Assembly (NCBI RefSeq): GCF_900100785.1
Contig: NZ_FNCP01000006.1
Span: 62,001-126,000 of the forward strand
Direction of reading: 5' to 3'
Length of the DNA: 64,000 nucleotides
Source: Desulfosporosinus hippei DSM 8344
Lineage (GTDB): Bacteria; Bacillota; Desulfitobacteriia; Desulfitobacteriales; Desulfitobacteriaceae
Shown: positions 16,248 to 28,607 of the stretch, piece by piece
Layout: every line of letters starts with the position of its first letter
How positions within the stretch are numbered: the stretch's first letter is position 1
Notes under the pieces: generated by a model
What the model was told of the DNA's origin: nothing
What the model saw: only the letters and a program-made list of their open reading frames with translations
Database searches by the model: none
Made by a program: the position numbers and the translations under genes

Positions 16248-17513
16248 TCAACCAATATATTCTACACCCATATACGGTTGTAAGACTTTAGGAATACGGA
16301 CCCTACCGTCTTTATCTTGATAATTTTCCATAATAGCTGCAACTGTTCTTCCAATCGCTAATCCACTACCATTTAAGGTATGAACAAACTCAGGTTTATC
16401 TTTAGGCCCTCTGCGAAAGCGGATATTTGCTCGTCGTGCTTGGAAATCTTCAAAATTGCTACAAGAGGATATTTCTCTATAAGTATTAAAGCTTGGCAAC
16501 CAAACTTCTAAATCATAGGTTTTAGCCGAAGAAAAACCGAGATCTCCTGAGGATAATGCCATGACACGATAAGGAAGTTCCAAATCTTGAAGAATACCTT
16601 CCGCATCCTTAGTCAGCAATTCAAGTTCGTCATAAGATTTTTCCGGAAGTGAGAATTTGACTAGTTCTACCTTATTGAATTGGTGTTGTCTAATAAGTCC
16701 TCTTGTATCCCTTCCAGCCGAACCAGCCTCTGAGCGAAAACATGAACTATAAGCACAATGATGGATCGGCAATTGACTACCATCCATTATTTCATCACGA
16801 TATAGATTTGTCACAGGAACCTCTGCAGTAGGAATTAGAAAATAATCCGTTCCTACAATTTTAAAGGCGTCGTCCTCAAATTTAGGCAATTGACCGGTTC
16901 CAGTCATAGAAGCACGATTAACAATATACGGAGGAAGTATTTCTGTATAACCCTTTGAAGTATGGCGATCAAGCATAAAAGAAATTAGGGATCTCTCTAA
17001 CTTTGCACCCAAGCCTTTATAAAATGTGAAGCGAGCACCTGTGACCTTTGCTGCTCTGATAAAATCAAAAACATCTAGCTTTTCACCAATTTCAAAGTGG
17101 GCCTTGGGTTCAAAATCAAATTCTCGAGGGGTTCCCCAAGTACGTACTTGAACATTGGCACTCTCATCTGAACCAATTGGCACAGAAGTATGGGGAATGT
17201 TCGGAATATCATAGAGAACCCTTTCCATCTCTCCTACAATGCCCGCTGATTTTTCTTCCAGTTCTTTGATTGTTTGACCTACTTCTCGCATCTCCAATAC
17301 GAGGGCCTCAGCATCTTCACCCTTTTTCTTAAGACGACCAACTTCTTCAGAAACAGAATTACGACGAGCTTTCAACGTTTCAACTTCAAATAAAAGTTTT
17401 CTTCTTTCTTCTTCTTGTTGTAAGAAGTGATCGAGACTAATTGAAACATTTCGCTTCAGCAGAGCTTCTTTTACCACTTCAGGGTTATTACGTACATACT
17501 TAAGATCTAACAA
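16248..17513 (-). CDS. serS: Seryl-tRNA synthetase
   Basis: 421 aa. Charges tRNA-Ser (and tRNA-Sec) with serine. N-terminal long antiparallel coiled-coil (about 1-110) that grips the tRNA long arm; class II catalytic core with motif 2 [21 protein letters not shown] and motif 3 [18 protein letters not shown]. The start is a TTG at 17513 (product [14 protein letters not shown], as in the family) with GGAGGGT 7 nt upstream; the open frame continues to 17609 but only through repeat DNA. No T-box was found upstream. Two tRNA-Ser genes lie within 1.1 kb downstream. Confidence 0.96.
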   Translation of the reverse strand: MLDLKYVRNNPEVVKEALLKRNVSISLDHFLQQEEERRKLLFEVETLKARRNSVSEEVGRLKKKGEDAEALVLEMREVGQTIKELEEKSAGIVGEMERVLYDIPNIPHTSVPIGSDESANVQVRTWGTPREFDFEPKAHFEIGEKLDVFDFIRAAKVTGARFTFYKGLGAKLERSLISFMLDRHTSKGYTEILPPYIVNRASMTGTGQLPKFEDDAFKIVGTDYFLIPTAEVPVTNLYRDEIMDGSQLPIHHCAYSSCFRSEAGSAGRDTRGLIRQHQFNKVELVKFSLPEKSYDELELLTKDAEGILQDLELPYRVMALSSGDLGFSSAKTYDLEVWLPSFNTYREISSCSNFEDFQARRANIRFRRGPKDKPEFVHTLNGSGLAIGRTVAAIMENYQDKDGRVRIPKVLQPYMGVEYIG

Positions 17514-17923
17514 ACAAAACACCCTCCCATGCCATATGAAGACTAGGCTAGCACCACACACACACACGAAGACACTGTCTTCGCACGAATTAATCTTACT
17601 TGCAGACACTGTCTCCGCTCATATTAACCTACTTGAAAGCGATGACCATGACGATAAGCGGACGAGCTTATCGCCACACTGCAACCCAATACGCATACTC
17701 CTGCAGTGCGGATTAGTCAAGTGTCCCTGTAGCCCACACGAAGACACTGTCTTCGCACGTAGTAACCCTTCTTGCAGACACTGTTTTCGCACGGATTACC
17801 CCTTCTTAAAAGACACTGTCTTCGCACGAATTAATCTTCTTGCAGGACGGCTAAGGGGACGACGACCAGGATTGCCAGCACCCATTAGCCAAGATTGGCT
17901 ATAAGGAACCCACAAGCGATAGC
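17514..17923. repeat. Gene-free serS-pdxT interval with 34-35 bp palindrome-bearing repeats
   Basis: Five copies of a unit beginning AGACACTGTCTTCGCACG and ending CTTCTTGC, starting at 17570, 17604 (34-bp step), 17742, 17776 and 17811 (34 and 35 bp). Each unit carries the near-palindrome CGAAGACACTGTCTTCG. Between the two blocks lies a separate 8-bp perfect stem CGATAAGC/GCTTATCG (about 17652-17674). There are no spacers, so it is not a CRISPR. A further copy occurs at 38942-38979 in the other orientation, and the tail GGCTAAGGGGACG (17849-17861) recurs at 39022-39034. No gene is visible here. Confidence 0.85.
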
Positions 17924-18502
17924 TTAATGCTCATCAATCATTTTTAAAAAGTATTGATGAACTCTATGATCTGAGGTTAGTTCCGGATGAAATGCGCTGG
18001 CTAACAAATTTCCTTGTCTTACAAATACAATTTTGCCGTTATACTCCGCTAATATACCTACATTTGGAGCAACTTCCTTGAGGTAAGGTGCCCGTATAAA
18101 AACAGCACGTAAAGGATTAACTCCTAACGCAGGTACTTGGAGATCCGTTTCAAAACTTGCTATTTGTCTGCCAAAGGCATTACGTTCCACTACCGTATCC
18201 ATAAGATTCAAACTATATTGTTCACTATCGACAATAGTTTTGCTAAGTAAAATCATACCTGCGCAAGTTCCAAAAATAGGCATATCTTTAGCGCCAAGTT
18301 CCTTAATCTTATCGCCCATCTCATCAATTCTCAGGAGTTTACCTATAGTAGTACTTTCTCCACCTGGAATGATAAGCCCTTGTATTCCATCAAGATCACT
18401 TGTCTTACGCACCTCAACAACATCGCAGCCTAATTTTTCCAAAACCTGCCGGTGCTCGCGAAAAGCACCTTGTAGTGCTAATACGCCAACACGCTTTTTC
18501 AT
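17924..18502 (-). CDS. pdxT: Pyridoxal 5'-phosphate synthase glutaminase subunit
   Basis: 192 aa. Class I glutaminase that hands ammonia to PdxS for PLP synthesis from ribose 5-phosphate and glyceraldehyde 3-phosphate. LALQGAFREH, PGGEST (47-52), nucleophile Cys80 in FGTCAGM, and the His/Glu of HPELT near residue 172. The ATG at 18502 is two bases after the pdxS stop and is preferred to an in-frame TTG three codons earlier that overlaps pdxS. Confidence 0.97.
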   Translation of the reverse strand: MKKRVGVLALQGAFREHRQVLEKLGCDVVEVRKTSDLDGIQGLIIPGGESTTIGKLLRIDEMGDKIKELGAKDMPIFGTCAGMILLSKTIVDSEQYSLNLMDTVVERNAFGRQIASFETDLQVPALGVNPLRAVFIRAPYLKEVAPNVGILAEYNGKIVFVRQGNLLASAFHPELTSDHRVHQYFLKMIDEH

Positions 18503-18504
18503 TC

Positions 18505-19389
18505 TTACCAACCCCGTTCTTGCATTCTCTGAGATTCAGTCAAGGTTGATATTTCAATTCCAGACATAGGTTGTCCTAAATCCTTAGAAATTTCTGCAAG
18601 CAATTTTGCATCTTTGTAATGAGTTGTTGCCATTACAATAGCTTTGGCTCGTGCTTTTGGGTCACCGGATTTAAAAATACCAGATCCTACAAAAATACCG
18701 TCTACTCCTAAATGCATCATCAATGCTGCATCTGCCGGTGTTGCTATTCCTCCTGCAGCAAAATTAACGACAGGTAGCTTGCCGTGTTCTGCAACATAAA
18801 GAACTAAATCATAGGGTGCACCCATATTTTTAGCTGCAGACATAAGCTCCTCTTTGGGAGTTAAGGTTAAAGCACGTATTTCACTCATAACAGTTCGCAT
18901 ATGTCGAACTGCTTCAATAACGTTACCTGTTCCAGGCTCACCCTTCGTACGAATCATGGCGGCACCTTCACCAATACGGCGTAACGCTTCCCCTAGATTC
19001 CGACATCCACAAACAAAAGGAACTTTAAAATCGTGCTTATTAATATGATAAGAATCATCTGCAGGTGTTAGCACTTCAGACTCATCAATATAATCAGCGC
19101 CTAAGGCCTCTAAAATCCGAGCTTCAACAAAATGACCAATTCTTGCTTTAGCCATGACTGGAATAGACACTACAGCCATAATGCTCTGGATTATCGACGG
19201 ATCTGCCATACGTGCAACCCCACCTTCTGCACGTATATCTGAAGGAACACGTTCTAGAGCCATGACAGCACATGCTCCAGCCTCTTCTGCAATAATAGCC
19301 TGTTCAGGGGTTGTTACATCCATAATAACTCCCCCTTTAAGCATTTCCGCAAGTCCAGTTTTTACTTTAAATGAACCGATGTCAGTCAT
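18505..19389 (-). CDS. pdxS: Pyridoxal 5'-phosphate synthase lyase subunit
   Basis: 294 aa TIM barrel; PLP synthase of the DXP-independent pathway. Family blocks [31 protein letters not shown] (with the Schiff-base Lys), [20 protein letters not shown] and [28 protein letters not shown] precedes the ATG. First gene of pdxS-pdxT with its own promoter behind gyrA. The gyrA-pdxS-pdxT-serS order matches B. subtilis. Confidence 0.98.
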   Translation of the reverse strand: MTDIGSFKVKTGLAEMLKGGVIMDVTTPEQAIIAEEAGACAVMALERVPSDIRAEGGVARMADPSIIQSIMAVVSIPVMAKARIGHFVEARILEALGADYIDESEVLTPADDSYHINKHDFKVPFVCGCRNLGEALRRIGEGAAMIRTKGEPGTGNVIEAVRHMRTVMSEIRALTLTPKEELMSAAKNMGAPYDLVLYVAEHGKLPVVNFAAGGIATPADAALMMHLGVDGIFVGSGIFKSGDPKARAKAIVMATTHYKDAKLLAEISKDLGQPMSGIEISTLTESQRMQERGW

Positions 19390-19464
19390 TATATTTGTTC
19401 CTCCTCAAGATAAAATATTAAATACTAGTGTATGTATAAAAACGCCATTCTATGAATCTCAGAC

Positions 19465-19493
19465 ATGTTAACACCTTGCGCAAATTTTGTCAA
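19465..19493 (-). promoter_or_regulatory. Sigma-A promoter of pdxST
   Basis: Minus strand TTGACA (19493-19488), 17-bp spacer, TAACAT (19470-19465). It begins two bases after the gyrA stop codon, with no terminator seen between gyrA and pdxS. Confidence 0.7.
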
Positions 19494-19495
19494 TT

Positions 19496-21976
19496 TTAGA
19501 CTTCTTCTTCTGAATCCTCATTATTGCTTTCTATAAGTTCCTCATCATCTTTCATCAAGACTTTGGCAATAGCAACTACAGTACTTTCACCGGTACGCAT
19601 GGCCATAACTCCTTGTGCTGAACGACCTTGATTTGAAATGCTGGAAACAGGAATTCTGAGCATAATTCCATTATTGGTTATTACCATAAGTTCATCTTCT
19701 ACTTGTACTACTTTGAGTCCAACAAGTGTACCGGTTTTGGAATTCAATTTCATGACAATAACCCCTCTGCCGCCACGTCCTTGAACACGGAACTCTTTGA
19801 GATTAGTTCGTTTGGCGAATCCGTTTTCACTCATGGTTAAGAGTTCACCCTCATCACCAATTACATCCATACCTACAACTAAATCGTTAGCCGCAAGGGT
19901 TATTCCTTTCACCCCTCGCGCTGTACGCCCCATATAACGAACATCAGATTCAGGAAAACGAATTGCTATTCCATTTTTTGTAGCTAAAAGAATATCATCT
20001 AACCCTTGGGTTAATTTGACCCCTATGAGCTCATCCCCTTCATCGAGAGTTAAAGCAATCAATCCATCTTTTCGTGATGAATCATATTCCTGGAGGGCAG
20101 TCTTCTTCATAATCCCTTTTTTAGTAGCAGTAATCAGGAAATAATCAGGACTGTACTCTTTAATGGCCATGACTGCAGTTATCATTTCATTTTGTTCTAG
20201 ATTTAGGAGATTTATAACGGCGGTTCCCTTACCGGTTCGACTAGCTTCAGGAATCTCATGAGCCTTTAATCGATAAACCTTACCTTGTGATGTAAAGAAG
20301 AGAATATAGTGATGAGTAGTCGTAGTAAATAGATGTTCTACAAAGTCTTCTTCTTTCGTAGCCATCCCATGAACACCTTTACCCCCTCGGTTCTGACTCT
20401 TATAAGTACTTAGAGGCAATCTCTTAATATAGCCATAATGAGTTACTGTAATAACAACATCTTCAACGGCAATCAGATCTTCGATATCCATTTTACTAAC
20501 ATCAACTGTTATTTGCGTTCGTCGGGGATCACCAAATTTATTCTTAATCTCTTCGAGTTTTTCTTTAATAATTCCGATAACCTTTGCTTCAGAAGCAAGG
20601 ACTGATTTGAGATAGGAAATTGTATCCATTAATTCTTTGTATTGATTTTCTAATTTATCTCGTTCAAGCCCGGTTAGACGCTTCAATCTCATATCCACAA
20701 TTGCTTGAGCCTGTTTATCACTTAAACCAAAACGGAGTGATAAGTTTTCTCTTGCCCTTGATTCATCAGGCGAAGAACGAATAGTTTCAATAACCTCATC
20801 AATATGATCAAGGGCTATTCTCAATCCTTCGATAATATGGGCTTCAGCTTCGGCTTTATTAAGCTCGTACCTTGTTCTTCGGACGACAACATCTTTTTGA
20901 TGTTCGATAAAATGATAAATCATATCTTTAAGAGTAAGCGTCCGTGGCTGTCCATTGACTAATGCCAACATATTTACTCCAAATGTATCTTCCAACTGAG
21001 TATGTTTATAGAGTTGATTTAAAATAACTTTGGGATTAACATCCCGTCTCAATTCAATAACGGCCCTCATACCCGATCGATCAGATTCATCTCTTAGATC
21101 AGTAATCCCATCTACTTTTTTATCTCTAACAAGCTCAGCTATTTTCTCAATCATTCGAGCTTTATTAACCATAAACGGAATTTCTGTGATGACAATTCGA
21201 GTCTTTCCAGCCTTCTCCATCTGCTCAATCTGTGCTTTAGCTCGAATTTTAACTGAACCTCTACCTGTCAAATAAGCAGATCTAATTCCTTCATGACCCA
21301 TAATAGTTCCACCTGTTGGAAAGTCAGGTCCCTGAATATATTTTATTAGGTCATCAATCGATAAATTTGGATCATCAAGTAAGGCAACAGTAGCATTAAC
21401 AACTTCTCCTAAATTGTGAGGCGGAATATTTGTTGCCATACCAACGGCAATTCCCGAAGACCCATTCACTAATAGATTTGGGAATTTGGCAGGTAATACA
21501 GTAGGTTCATCTTGTTTCTCATCATAATTTGGAGTGAAATCAATCGTATCTTTATCAATATCTTCTAACATATAAGTTGAAAGCTTTGCCATACGAAGCT
21601 CTGTATAACGCATTGCTGCAGCTGAGTCTCCGTCAATTGATCCAAAATTACCATGTCCATCAACAAGTGGATAGCGGCTTGCAAAATCTTGTTCTAAACG
21701 TACAACTGCATCATAAATCGATGAATCCCCATGAGGATGAAATTTTCCCATGCAATCTCCGACAAGACGTGCCGATTTACTATAAGGTTTATTAGGGGTC
21801 AAACCCAATTCATGAAGTGTATATAGAATTCTTCGATGCACAGGTTTAAGCCCATCACGAACATCGGGCAAAGCACGGCTAACGATAACACTCATCGAGT
21901 AATCGATAAATGATTTTCGCATTTCATCCGCAATTTCAACGGGAACGACTTTCCCTTCCAATATTTCATCAGCCAT
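19496..21976 (-). CDS. gyrA: DNA gyrase subunit A
   Basis: 826 aa. Breakage-reunion subunit of gyrase, introducing negative supercoils. Catalytic Tyr124 in AMRYTELRM; quinolone region [21 protein letters not shown] (73-93), with Ser85 and Asp89 at the usual resistance positions, i.e. the susceptible type. The C-terminal beta-pinwheel carries a GyrA-box (QNRGGKG) and an acidic tail. AAAGGAGTG precedes the ATG. 14 bp downstream of gyrB. Confidence 0.98.
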   Translation of the reverse strand: MADEILEGKVVPVEIADEMRKSFIDYSMSVIVSRALPDVRDGLKPVHRRILYTLHELGLTPNKPYSKSARLVGDCMGKFHPHGDSSIYDAVVRLEQDFASRYPLVDGHGNFGSIDGDSAAAMRYTELRMAKLSTYMLEDIDKDTIDFTPNYDEKQDEPTVLPAKFPNLLVNGSSGIAVGMATNIPPHNLGEVVNATVALLDDPNLSIDDLIKYIQGPDFPTGGTIMGHEGIRSAYLTGRGSVKIRAKAQIEQMEKAGKTRIVITEIPFMVNKARMIEKIAELVRDKKVDGITDLRDESDRSGMRAVIELRRDVNPKVILNQLYKHTQLEDTFGVNMLALVNGQPRTLTLKDMIYHFIEHQKDVVVRRTRYELNKAEAEAHIIEGLRIALDHIDEVIETIRSSPDESRARENLSLRFGLSDKQAQAIVDMRLKRLTGLERDKLENQYKELMDTISYLKSVLASEAKVIGIIKEKLEEIKNKFGDPRRTQITVDVSKMDIEDLIAVEDVVITVTHYGYIKRLPLSTYKSQNRGGKGVHGMATKEEDFVEHLFTTTTHHYILFFTSQGKVYRLKAHEIPEASRTGKGTAVINLLNLEQNEMITAVMAIKEYSPDYFLITATKKGIMKKTALQEYDSSRKDGLIALTLDEGDELIGVKLTQGLDDILLATKNGIAIRFPESDVRYMGRTARGVKGITLAANDLVVGMDVIGDEGELLTMSENGFAKRTNLKEFRVQGRGGRGVIVMKLNSKTGTLVGLKVVQVEDELMVITNNGIMLRIPVSSISNQGRSAQGVMAMRTGESTVVAIAKVLMKDDEELIESNNEDSEEEV

Positions 21977-21990
21977 GATTGAGCACTCCT

Positions 21991-23937
<1,947 letters not shown>

Positions 23938-24010
23938 CTAATAGAAAACTTGACTTTATAGTTGCATCTTTTGCTTAATCCATATGCCAAAAAATGCCTT
24001 CAACCTTATT

Positions 24011-24039
24011 ATTGTACACTAAAATTAAAGTGGTATCAA
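24011..24039 (-). promoter_or_regulatory. Sigma-A promoter of gyrBA
   Basis: Minus strand TTGATA (24039-24034), 17-bp spacer, TACAAT (24016-24011), lying between remB and gyrB. One mismatch in each box. Confidence 0.75.
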
Positions 24040-24070
24040 TTTAAAGCTATCTAAAGCTAAAGTTTGTTTG

Positions 24071-24331
24071 TTAACTGTCTTTTCCAACCTCAGTAAAAGA
24101 ACGCTTTAATAATGTAATTGAAGATATTGGAGAAAAATATAAGTCAGTCATTGTTACAACTAAGGTCTTTTCTCTACCCTTTTCTGAAATATAATTTATT
24201 TTTCTATTATTTTTGTGAACTTTATCTAAAAAGATCTGATTGACTTGACTTAATTTTGTCATTTCTAAATCAATAATTGCTACTATTCTATCAGTCTTAA
24301 GCAAAACATCTCCTCCAAGATGTATATACAA
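24071..24331 (-). CDS. remB: RemA/RemB-family regulator (YaaB, DUF370)
   Basis: 86 aa. Matches YaaB/RemB: MYIHLGGDVLL start, KTDRIVAIIDLE, TLVVTMTDLYFSPISSITLLKR. RemA paralogues are DNA-binding activators of matrix genes in B. subtilis; RemB's own role is less clear. Start TTG at 24331 with GGAGGG eight bases upstream inside the recF end; its first base abuts the recF stop. The recF-yaaB-gyrB order is as in B. subtilis. Confidence 0.9.
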   Translation of the reverse strand: MYIHLGGDVLLKTDRIVAIIDLEMTKLSQVNQIFLDKVHKNNRKINYISEKGREKTLVVTMTDLYFSPISSITLLKRSFTEVGKDS

Positions 24332-25426
24332 TTAAGCTTCCCTCCTTATATGCCCTTTTTCTACAAAATAAACTGTACCTAAGTCTAGGTGATTATCTGC
24401 ACTTGTCATAGTAATAAGAGTTTGTATTTTTGAAGACTCAATAAATTCTATTAAGTAGTCTCTCCTAAAACGGTCTAATTCAGACAAGACGTCATCAAGT
24501 AAAAGAAGGGGGTATTCCCCTTTTTCTTGTCTCATTAGTTCAAGTTCAGCAAGCTTTAAACTAAGCACTAATGAACGTTGTTGACCTTGAGATGCATAAA
24601 GTCTTCCTGGTTTATCATTTAAAAAAATTTGTAAATCGTCACGATGAGGTCCAATTAGAATCATTTGACGTTCTATCTCTTGTTCTAACTTTTCATTGAG
24701 CAAATTTGCAAATTCTGAAATGGCCTCTGAAACAGAGCTTTTGCCTAAGGCATAGTACATAATTTTTATAGTTTCTTTTTCTGATGATAAATTTTGAAAT
24801 ATAGGTTCAACAACACGTTGTAAACGTTCTGTTAAATCAGCTCTATTAAGAATTATTTTTTTTCCTAATTCAATAATCTGTTGATTCCAAAGCTGTAATT
24901 GTGAGTATTTAAAGCTTTTATCATTATATGACTTCAATAAAGCATTCTTTTGCTGAAGTGCCTTATTATAGGCGTTAAGAATGCTAACATGGCCCGGGCG
25001 CATTTGGGCAATATGTAAGTCTAAAAATCTTCTTCTTTCCGCAGGCCCACCTTTAATCATTACAAGGTCATCCGGAGAAAAGAAGATAACGTTAATAGTA
25101 CCTACAAAATCGGATAAACGCTGACAGGCCACCTGGTTAATTTTTACCATCTTCTTCTTATCTTTATAATGACTCTCTAGCGAAACTTTATGACGATTAA
25201 TAAGAAATTGTCCATAAATATGAAACTCACTTTGTTCCCAACGCAAAAGTTCCTGTTCTCTATGTACTCTATATGACTTTCCAGTTAGTAAATAATAAAT
25301 TCCTTCAATGATATTTGTTTTTCCTTGTCCATTGTCACCAATTAAGATATTTGTACCAGGCATAAAATGGATACTCTCATCCACATAATTACGGAAATTT
25401 TGTAGTCTTATGCTGTTTATCATCAT
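24332..25426 (-). CDS. recF: DNA replication and repair protein RecF
   Basis: 364 aa. SMC-like ATPase that helps load RecA at gaps. Walker A GDNGQGKT (30-37), signature motif SQGQQRSLVLSLKLAE, Walker B LLLLDDVLSELD. It begins 7 bp after dnaN with no good ribosome-binding site, so translation may be coupled to dnaN; ATG-ATG leaves two possible starts one codon apart. No S4-domain yaaA gene precedes it. Confidence 0.97.
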   Translation of the reverse strand: MMINSIRLQNFRNYVDESIHFMPGTNILIGDNGQGKTNIIEGIYYLLTGKSYRVHREQELLRWEQSEFHIYGQFLINRHKVSLESHYKDKKKMVKINQVACQRLSDFVGTINVIFFSPDDLVMIKGGPAERRRFLDLHIAQMRPGHVSILNAYNKALQQKNALLKSYNDKSFKYSQLQLWNQQIIELGKKIILNRADLTERLQRVVEPIFQNLSSEKETIKIMYYALGKSSVSEAISEFANLLNEKLEQEIERQMILIGPHRDDLQIFLNDKPGRLYASQGQQRSLVLSLKLAELELMRQEKGEYPLLLLDDVLSELDRFRRDYLIEFIESSKIQTLITMTSADNHLDLGTVYFVEKGHIRREA

Positions 25427-25433
25427 AATTAAA

Positions 25434-26537
25434 TTAAGAAGTTCTTACAGGTAAAACGAGATAAATATAATTTGGATTATCTATAGGACGCATTACGCCT
25501 GGACTAAATGGTCCGGATAACTCAAATAATATTTGCTCACTATCTATTACTTTCAGAGCATCGATTAAGAATTTTGCATTAAAAGCAATTCTTACCTCTT
25601 TACCATCCATTTCAATGCCTATTTGCTCGGATATCTTACCTAATTCCGAAGTCTGATCAATCCTCAATTCATTATCTACAACATTTATCCTGACAATATT
25701 AGCTGAACTCTTATCGCGAGATAATAAAGAAGCTCTTTCTACTGCGTCAAGAAATTCTCTAACTGATAAATATACCTTAGTTTCACATGCTTGTGGAATA
25801 ACTTGTTTATAGTTAGGAAATTGACCTTCTATCAGTCTTGATATGAGAAAAATTGTGCCAAATTGAAAAACTACCTGATTGTTGCTATGGCTTATTGTTA
25901 AAACCTCATCTTCATCTCTTAGTAATCGATAAATTTCAGAAAGAGTTTTGGAGGGTATAATACCACTAAATCTTGAATCCCCTGTATTTGTTATTTCTGA
26001 AATTACATAAGCTAATCTATGAGTATCTGTGGCTACTAATCGAATATTTGATCCTTCAATTTGAAGTAATATACCATTAAAGACTGGTCTGTTCTCTTCT
26101 GCAGCACATGAGAATATTGTTTGTCTAATCATGTTCTTAAATATTACTGTAGGCAATGTAAATGATAAAGGTTCAATCAAATCTGGAAGTAAAGGGAATT
26201 CTTCTGGATCGTATCCATTCAAAACTATTTCAGATTGGTAATAACTTATAATTATTTTTTGATTACGTTCTTCTAACGTAATTGTTGTATCTGGTAATTT
26301 TCGAACGACTTCTGTAAACAATTTAGCAGGAACGACCATTGTACCTTCCTCAATAATTTGGGCTGGAACATCACAGCGAATCCCCATTTCAAGATCAGTT
26401 GCTGCAAATTGTAAAGACTGGTTTTCGGCCTGTATTAATATTCCTTGTAAGACTGGCAATGGGTTTTTATTAGAAACAGCCCGTTGTACAGCATTTACAC
26501 CAGAAAGCAGTCCATCTTTTGAACAGAAGATTTTCAT
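25434..26537 (-). CDS. dnaN: DNA polymerase III beta subunit (sliding clamp)
   Basis: 367 aa, usual length; three tandem clamp domains. Family blocks: LPVLQGILIQAEN near 28, ATDTHRLAY (about 170-178), GQFPNYKQVIP, and the C-terminal LPVRTS (usual ending LPMR). AGGAGG 10 nt before the ATG. Next gene after dnaA across the origin spacer. Confidence 0.98.
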   Translation of the reverse strand: MKIFCSKDGLLSGVNAVQRAVSNKNPLPVLQGILIQAENQSLQFAATDLEMGIRCDVPAQIIEEGTMVVPAKLFTEVVRKLPDTTITLEERNQKIIISYYQSEIVLNGYDPEEFPLLPDLIEPLSFTLPTVIFKNMIRQTIFSCAAEENRPVFNGILLQIEGSNIRLVATDTHRLAYVISEITNTGDSRFSGIIPSKTLSEIYRLLRDEDEVLTISHSNNQVVFQFGTIFLISRLIEGQFPNYKQVIPQACETKVYLSVREFLDAVERASLLSRDKSSANIVRINVVDNELRIDQTSELGKISEQIGIEMDGKEVRIAFNAKFLIDALKVIDSEQILFELSGPFSPGVMRPIDNPNYIYLVLPVRTS

Positions 26538-26978
26538 ATGAATCGAATCCTCCTATAATTTTTTGTGCCGATGTCTTGTAGTTAACTTAACTCCAATAGA
26601 CACCTAGTAAGATTCTTCAAGAGTTTATTTTATTAGTTAAAGAAAGTTTTCCCTGGGCTGGTTGGCTTTTTACCTTCTGACTAGTACAAAAAACCTTAAT
26701 AAAAAATCTTTAGAGCTTCCGTATTCTTTTAGTTCTAAACCTTGGTTATTAATAATAAGATAATAGTTAGTAGTTGTAGTAGTATTACTTGTCAACATGT
26801 GTATAAGTTTACTGAGAGGTTCAAATAGCTGATAAAAGGTATGTTGAAAAAGTTGTGGACAACCAGATAATATTATCCACGTGTCCACATGCAAAATTAT
26901 ATACCAATTTTATTAACAGGTTATCCACCTTTTAGACCATCTATAACCCTAATTAAATCTTGATTTAAATAAGAGCAC
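26538..26978. other. dnaA-dnaN spacer: origin unwinding region with DnaA boxes and trio-like repeat
   Basis: Gene-free, A+T-rich. DnaA boxes: TTATACACA on the minus strand (26806-26798, perfect), TTGTCCACA minus (26862-26854, one mismatch), TTATCCACG plus (26873-26881), TTATCCACC plus (26921-26929). Reading away from the perfect box on the minus strand, after 10 nt comes a run of ACT/ACA triplets (26788-26762), then a nearly pure A+T stretch (to about 26742). This is the box, DnaA-trio, unwinding-element order described for B. subtilis oriC. A small open frame across it looks accidental. Confidence 0.85.
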
Positions 26979-28340
26979 TTAATCTGATTGAATGCGTTGA
27001 ATGATTTCACTTATTTTTTTCTCAAGCAAAGGATCTGCTATTAAAGCTTGAGAAATTTTATCATGAGCATGCATGACAGTTGTATGATCTCTTCCTCCAA
27101 ATTCATCACCTATTTTAGGTAAAGAAAAATCCGTAAGTTGCCGCGATAGGTACATGGCAATTTGCCTGGGAAATGCAACAGCTCGGGTTCTTTTTTTTGC
27201 TTTAAAGTCAGTTGGTGATAAGTTATAAAATCTTGCAACGGATTCTTGGATAGTGTCAATAGTAATCTGCTTGGTAGTATTAGCAGGGATAATATCTTTT
27301 AATGCTTCTACAGCTACTTCCGGGGTTATAGGGATTGAGCTTAATGAAGCGAAAGCCATTACTCTAATTAGTGCTCCTTCTAATTCACGTATGTTTGAAC
27401 GAATCTTATCTGCAATATAAACCATTACTTCATTAGGTACTTGGAGATTTTCCATTTTCGCCTTTTTTCTCAGTATAGCTATTCTAGTTTCTAAATCAGG
27501 TGCTTGAATATCAGTAATTAGACCCCATTCAAATCTAGAACGTAGACGATCCTCTAATGTTGGAATCTCCTTAGGAGGTCTGTCAGATGAAATAATTATT
27601 TGTTTATTTGCTTCATGAAGGGCATTAAATGTATGAAAAAACTCTTCTTGAGTTCGTTCTTTACCTGCTAGAAATTGAATATCATCAATTAGTAGGATGT
27701 CTACATTTCGATAGTGGTTGCGAAATTCTTCAGGGTTTTCGTCTCTAATGGAATCAATTAATTCGTTTGTAAACTTTTCACTAGAGACATAAATTACTTT
27801 AGTATTGGGCGATCTTTGAAGTACATGATGGCCTATTGCATGCATAAGGTGCGTTTTACCTAAACCTACACCACCATAAATAAAGAGTGGATTATAGGAT
27901 TTCGCGGGTGATTCAGCCACAGCTAGTGAGGCCGCATGAGCAAAACGGTTACTGTTTCCGATGACAAATGTATCAAAGGTATATTTAGTATTTAGCGAAT
28001 TAGCTACTGGCTCGCTTTGTTTGATAATTTCAGTAGAAACAGGATCGCCTGCCGTCATACTATCACTGTAGATATCATCTGAGGTAGACAAAATAAAGCG
28101 CAGACTGACAGAATGACCTAAAACTGATTGAACTGATGACCGAATCATTGGTGCATAACGACTTTCTAACCAGTCTTTTGCGAATTCATTGGGGACACTA
28201 ATGACAAGTGTATCTCCATCAATATTAAGAAGTCGTGTAGAACTCAACCAGGTTTCAAAACTAGGCTTAGAAAGTTCGTTTTTTAGTTTTTCTAGCGTTT
28301 CCTGCCACAATAATTGGAGTGAGTTCGACTGTGGTGGCAT
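26979..28340 (-). CDS. dnaA: Chromosomal replication initiator protein DnaA
   Basis: 453 aa. Domain I (about 1-85), a short linker, AAA+ domain III with Walker A GGVGLGKT (156-163) and Walker [14 protein letters not shown], and domain IV helix-turn-helix ending in the box-reading signature [24 protein letters not shown] precedes the ATG. DnaA boxes on both sides of the gene mark oriC and allow autoregulation. Confidence 0.99.
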   Translation of the reverse strand: MPPQSNSLQLLWQETLEKLKNELSKPSFETWLSSTRLLNIDGDTLVISVPNEFAKDWLESRYAPMIRSSVQSVLGHSVSLRFILSTSDDIYSDSMTAGDPVSTEIIKQSEPVANSLNTKYTFDTFVIGNSNRFAHAASLAVAESPAKSYNPLFIYGGVGLGKTHLMHAIGHHVLQRSPNTKVIYVSSEKFTNELIDSIRDENPEEFRNHYRNVDILLIDDIQFLAGKERTQEEFFHTFNALHEANKQIIISSDRPPKEIPTLEDRLRSRFEWGLITDIQAPDLETRIAILRKKAKMENLQVPNEVMVYIADKIRSNIRELEGALIRVMAFASLSSIPITPEVAVEALKDIIPANTTKQITIDTIQESVARFYNLSPTDFKAKKRTRAVAFPRQIAMYLSRQLTDFSLPKIGDEFGGRDHTTVMHAHDKISQALIADPLLEKKISEIIQRIQSD

Positions 28341-28387
28341 TGACGGACCTCCCTTGTCTAAAAATGAAAAAAAATAATGACAATAAA

Positions 28388-28590
28388 AAAGTTATACACA
28401 AACTTATACACATTTGTGGATAACTTAAACAAATTACGTGTTGTGAATAACCTTAAACACGATTTGTTGTTGTCGTCAGGTATTGTAAAAATATAATATC
28501 AAGTTTCCCAAGGGTTATCAACAGGAATATTTGACGTTTGAAAAATTATTCACAGTGGATAACCTTTTTTTGATTCAAGTTATCCACACA
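28388..28590. other. oriC DnaA-box cluster upstream of dnaA
   Basis: Perfect TTATNCACA boxes: 28392-28400 and 28404-28412 (plus), 28415-28423 (minus, TTATCCACA), 28442-28450 (minus, TTATTCACA), 28546-28554 (plus, TTATTCACA) and 28580-28588 (plus, TTATCCACA). Near matches: 28515-28523 (TTATCAACA) and 28554-28562 (minus, TTATCCACT). This cluster, with the dnaA-dnaN spacer, forms a bipartite origin. The rest of the 28341-28700 interval holds the two divergent promoters and leaders of dnaA and rpmH. Confidence 0.92.
28493..28521 (-). promoter_or_regulatory. dnaA promoter
   Basis: Minus strand TTGATA (28521-28516), 17-bp spacer, TATTAT (28498-28493). The -35 box is overlapped by a DnaA-box-like TTATCAACA, and four perfect boxes lie in the transcribed leader, which fits repression by DnaA. 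Confidence 0.65.
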
Positions 28591-28607
28591 CTGTCAAAGT
28601 CCTTTGC

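Noticed and set aside
16248-17609. Extended N-terminus of SerS through the repeat region
   Set aside because: The family N-terminus begins at the TTG at 17513 with a good ribosome-binding site; upstream residues are translated repeat DNA.
17567-17846. CRISPR array
   Set aside because: Units are nearly contiguous at 34-35 bp with no unique spacers, and no cas genes are present.
17514-17923. T-box leader for serS
   Set aside because: No TGGNACCGCG-type antiterminator bulge or terminator helix was found on the minus strand; the interval is filled by repeats.
26670-26894. 74-aa open frame on the minus strand in the dnaA-dnaN spacer
   Set aside because: It covers the DnaA boxes and unwinding repeats, has no ribosome-binding site and a composition of repeated ACT/AAT codons.
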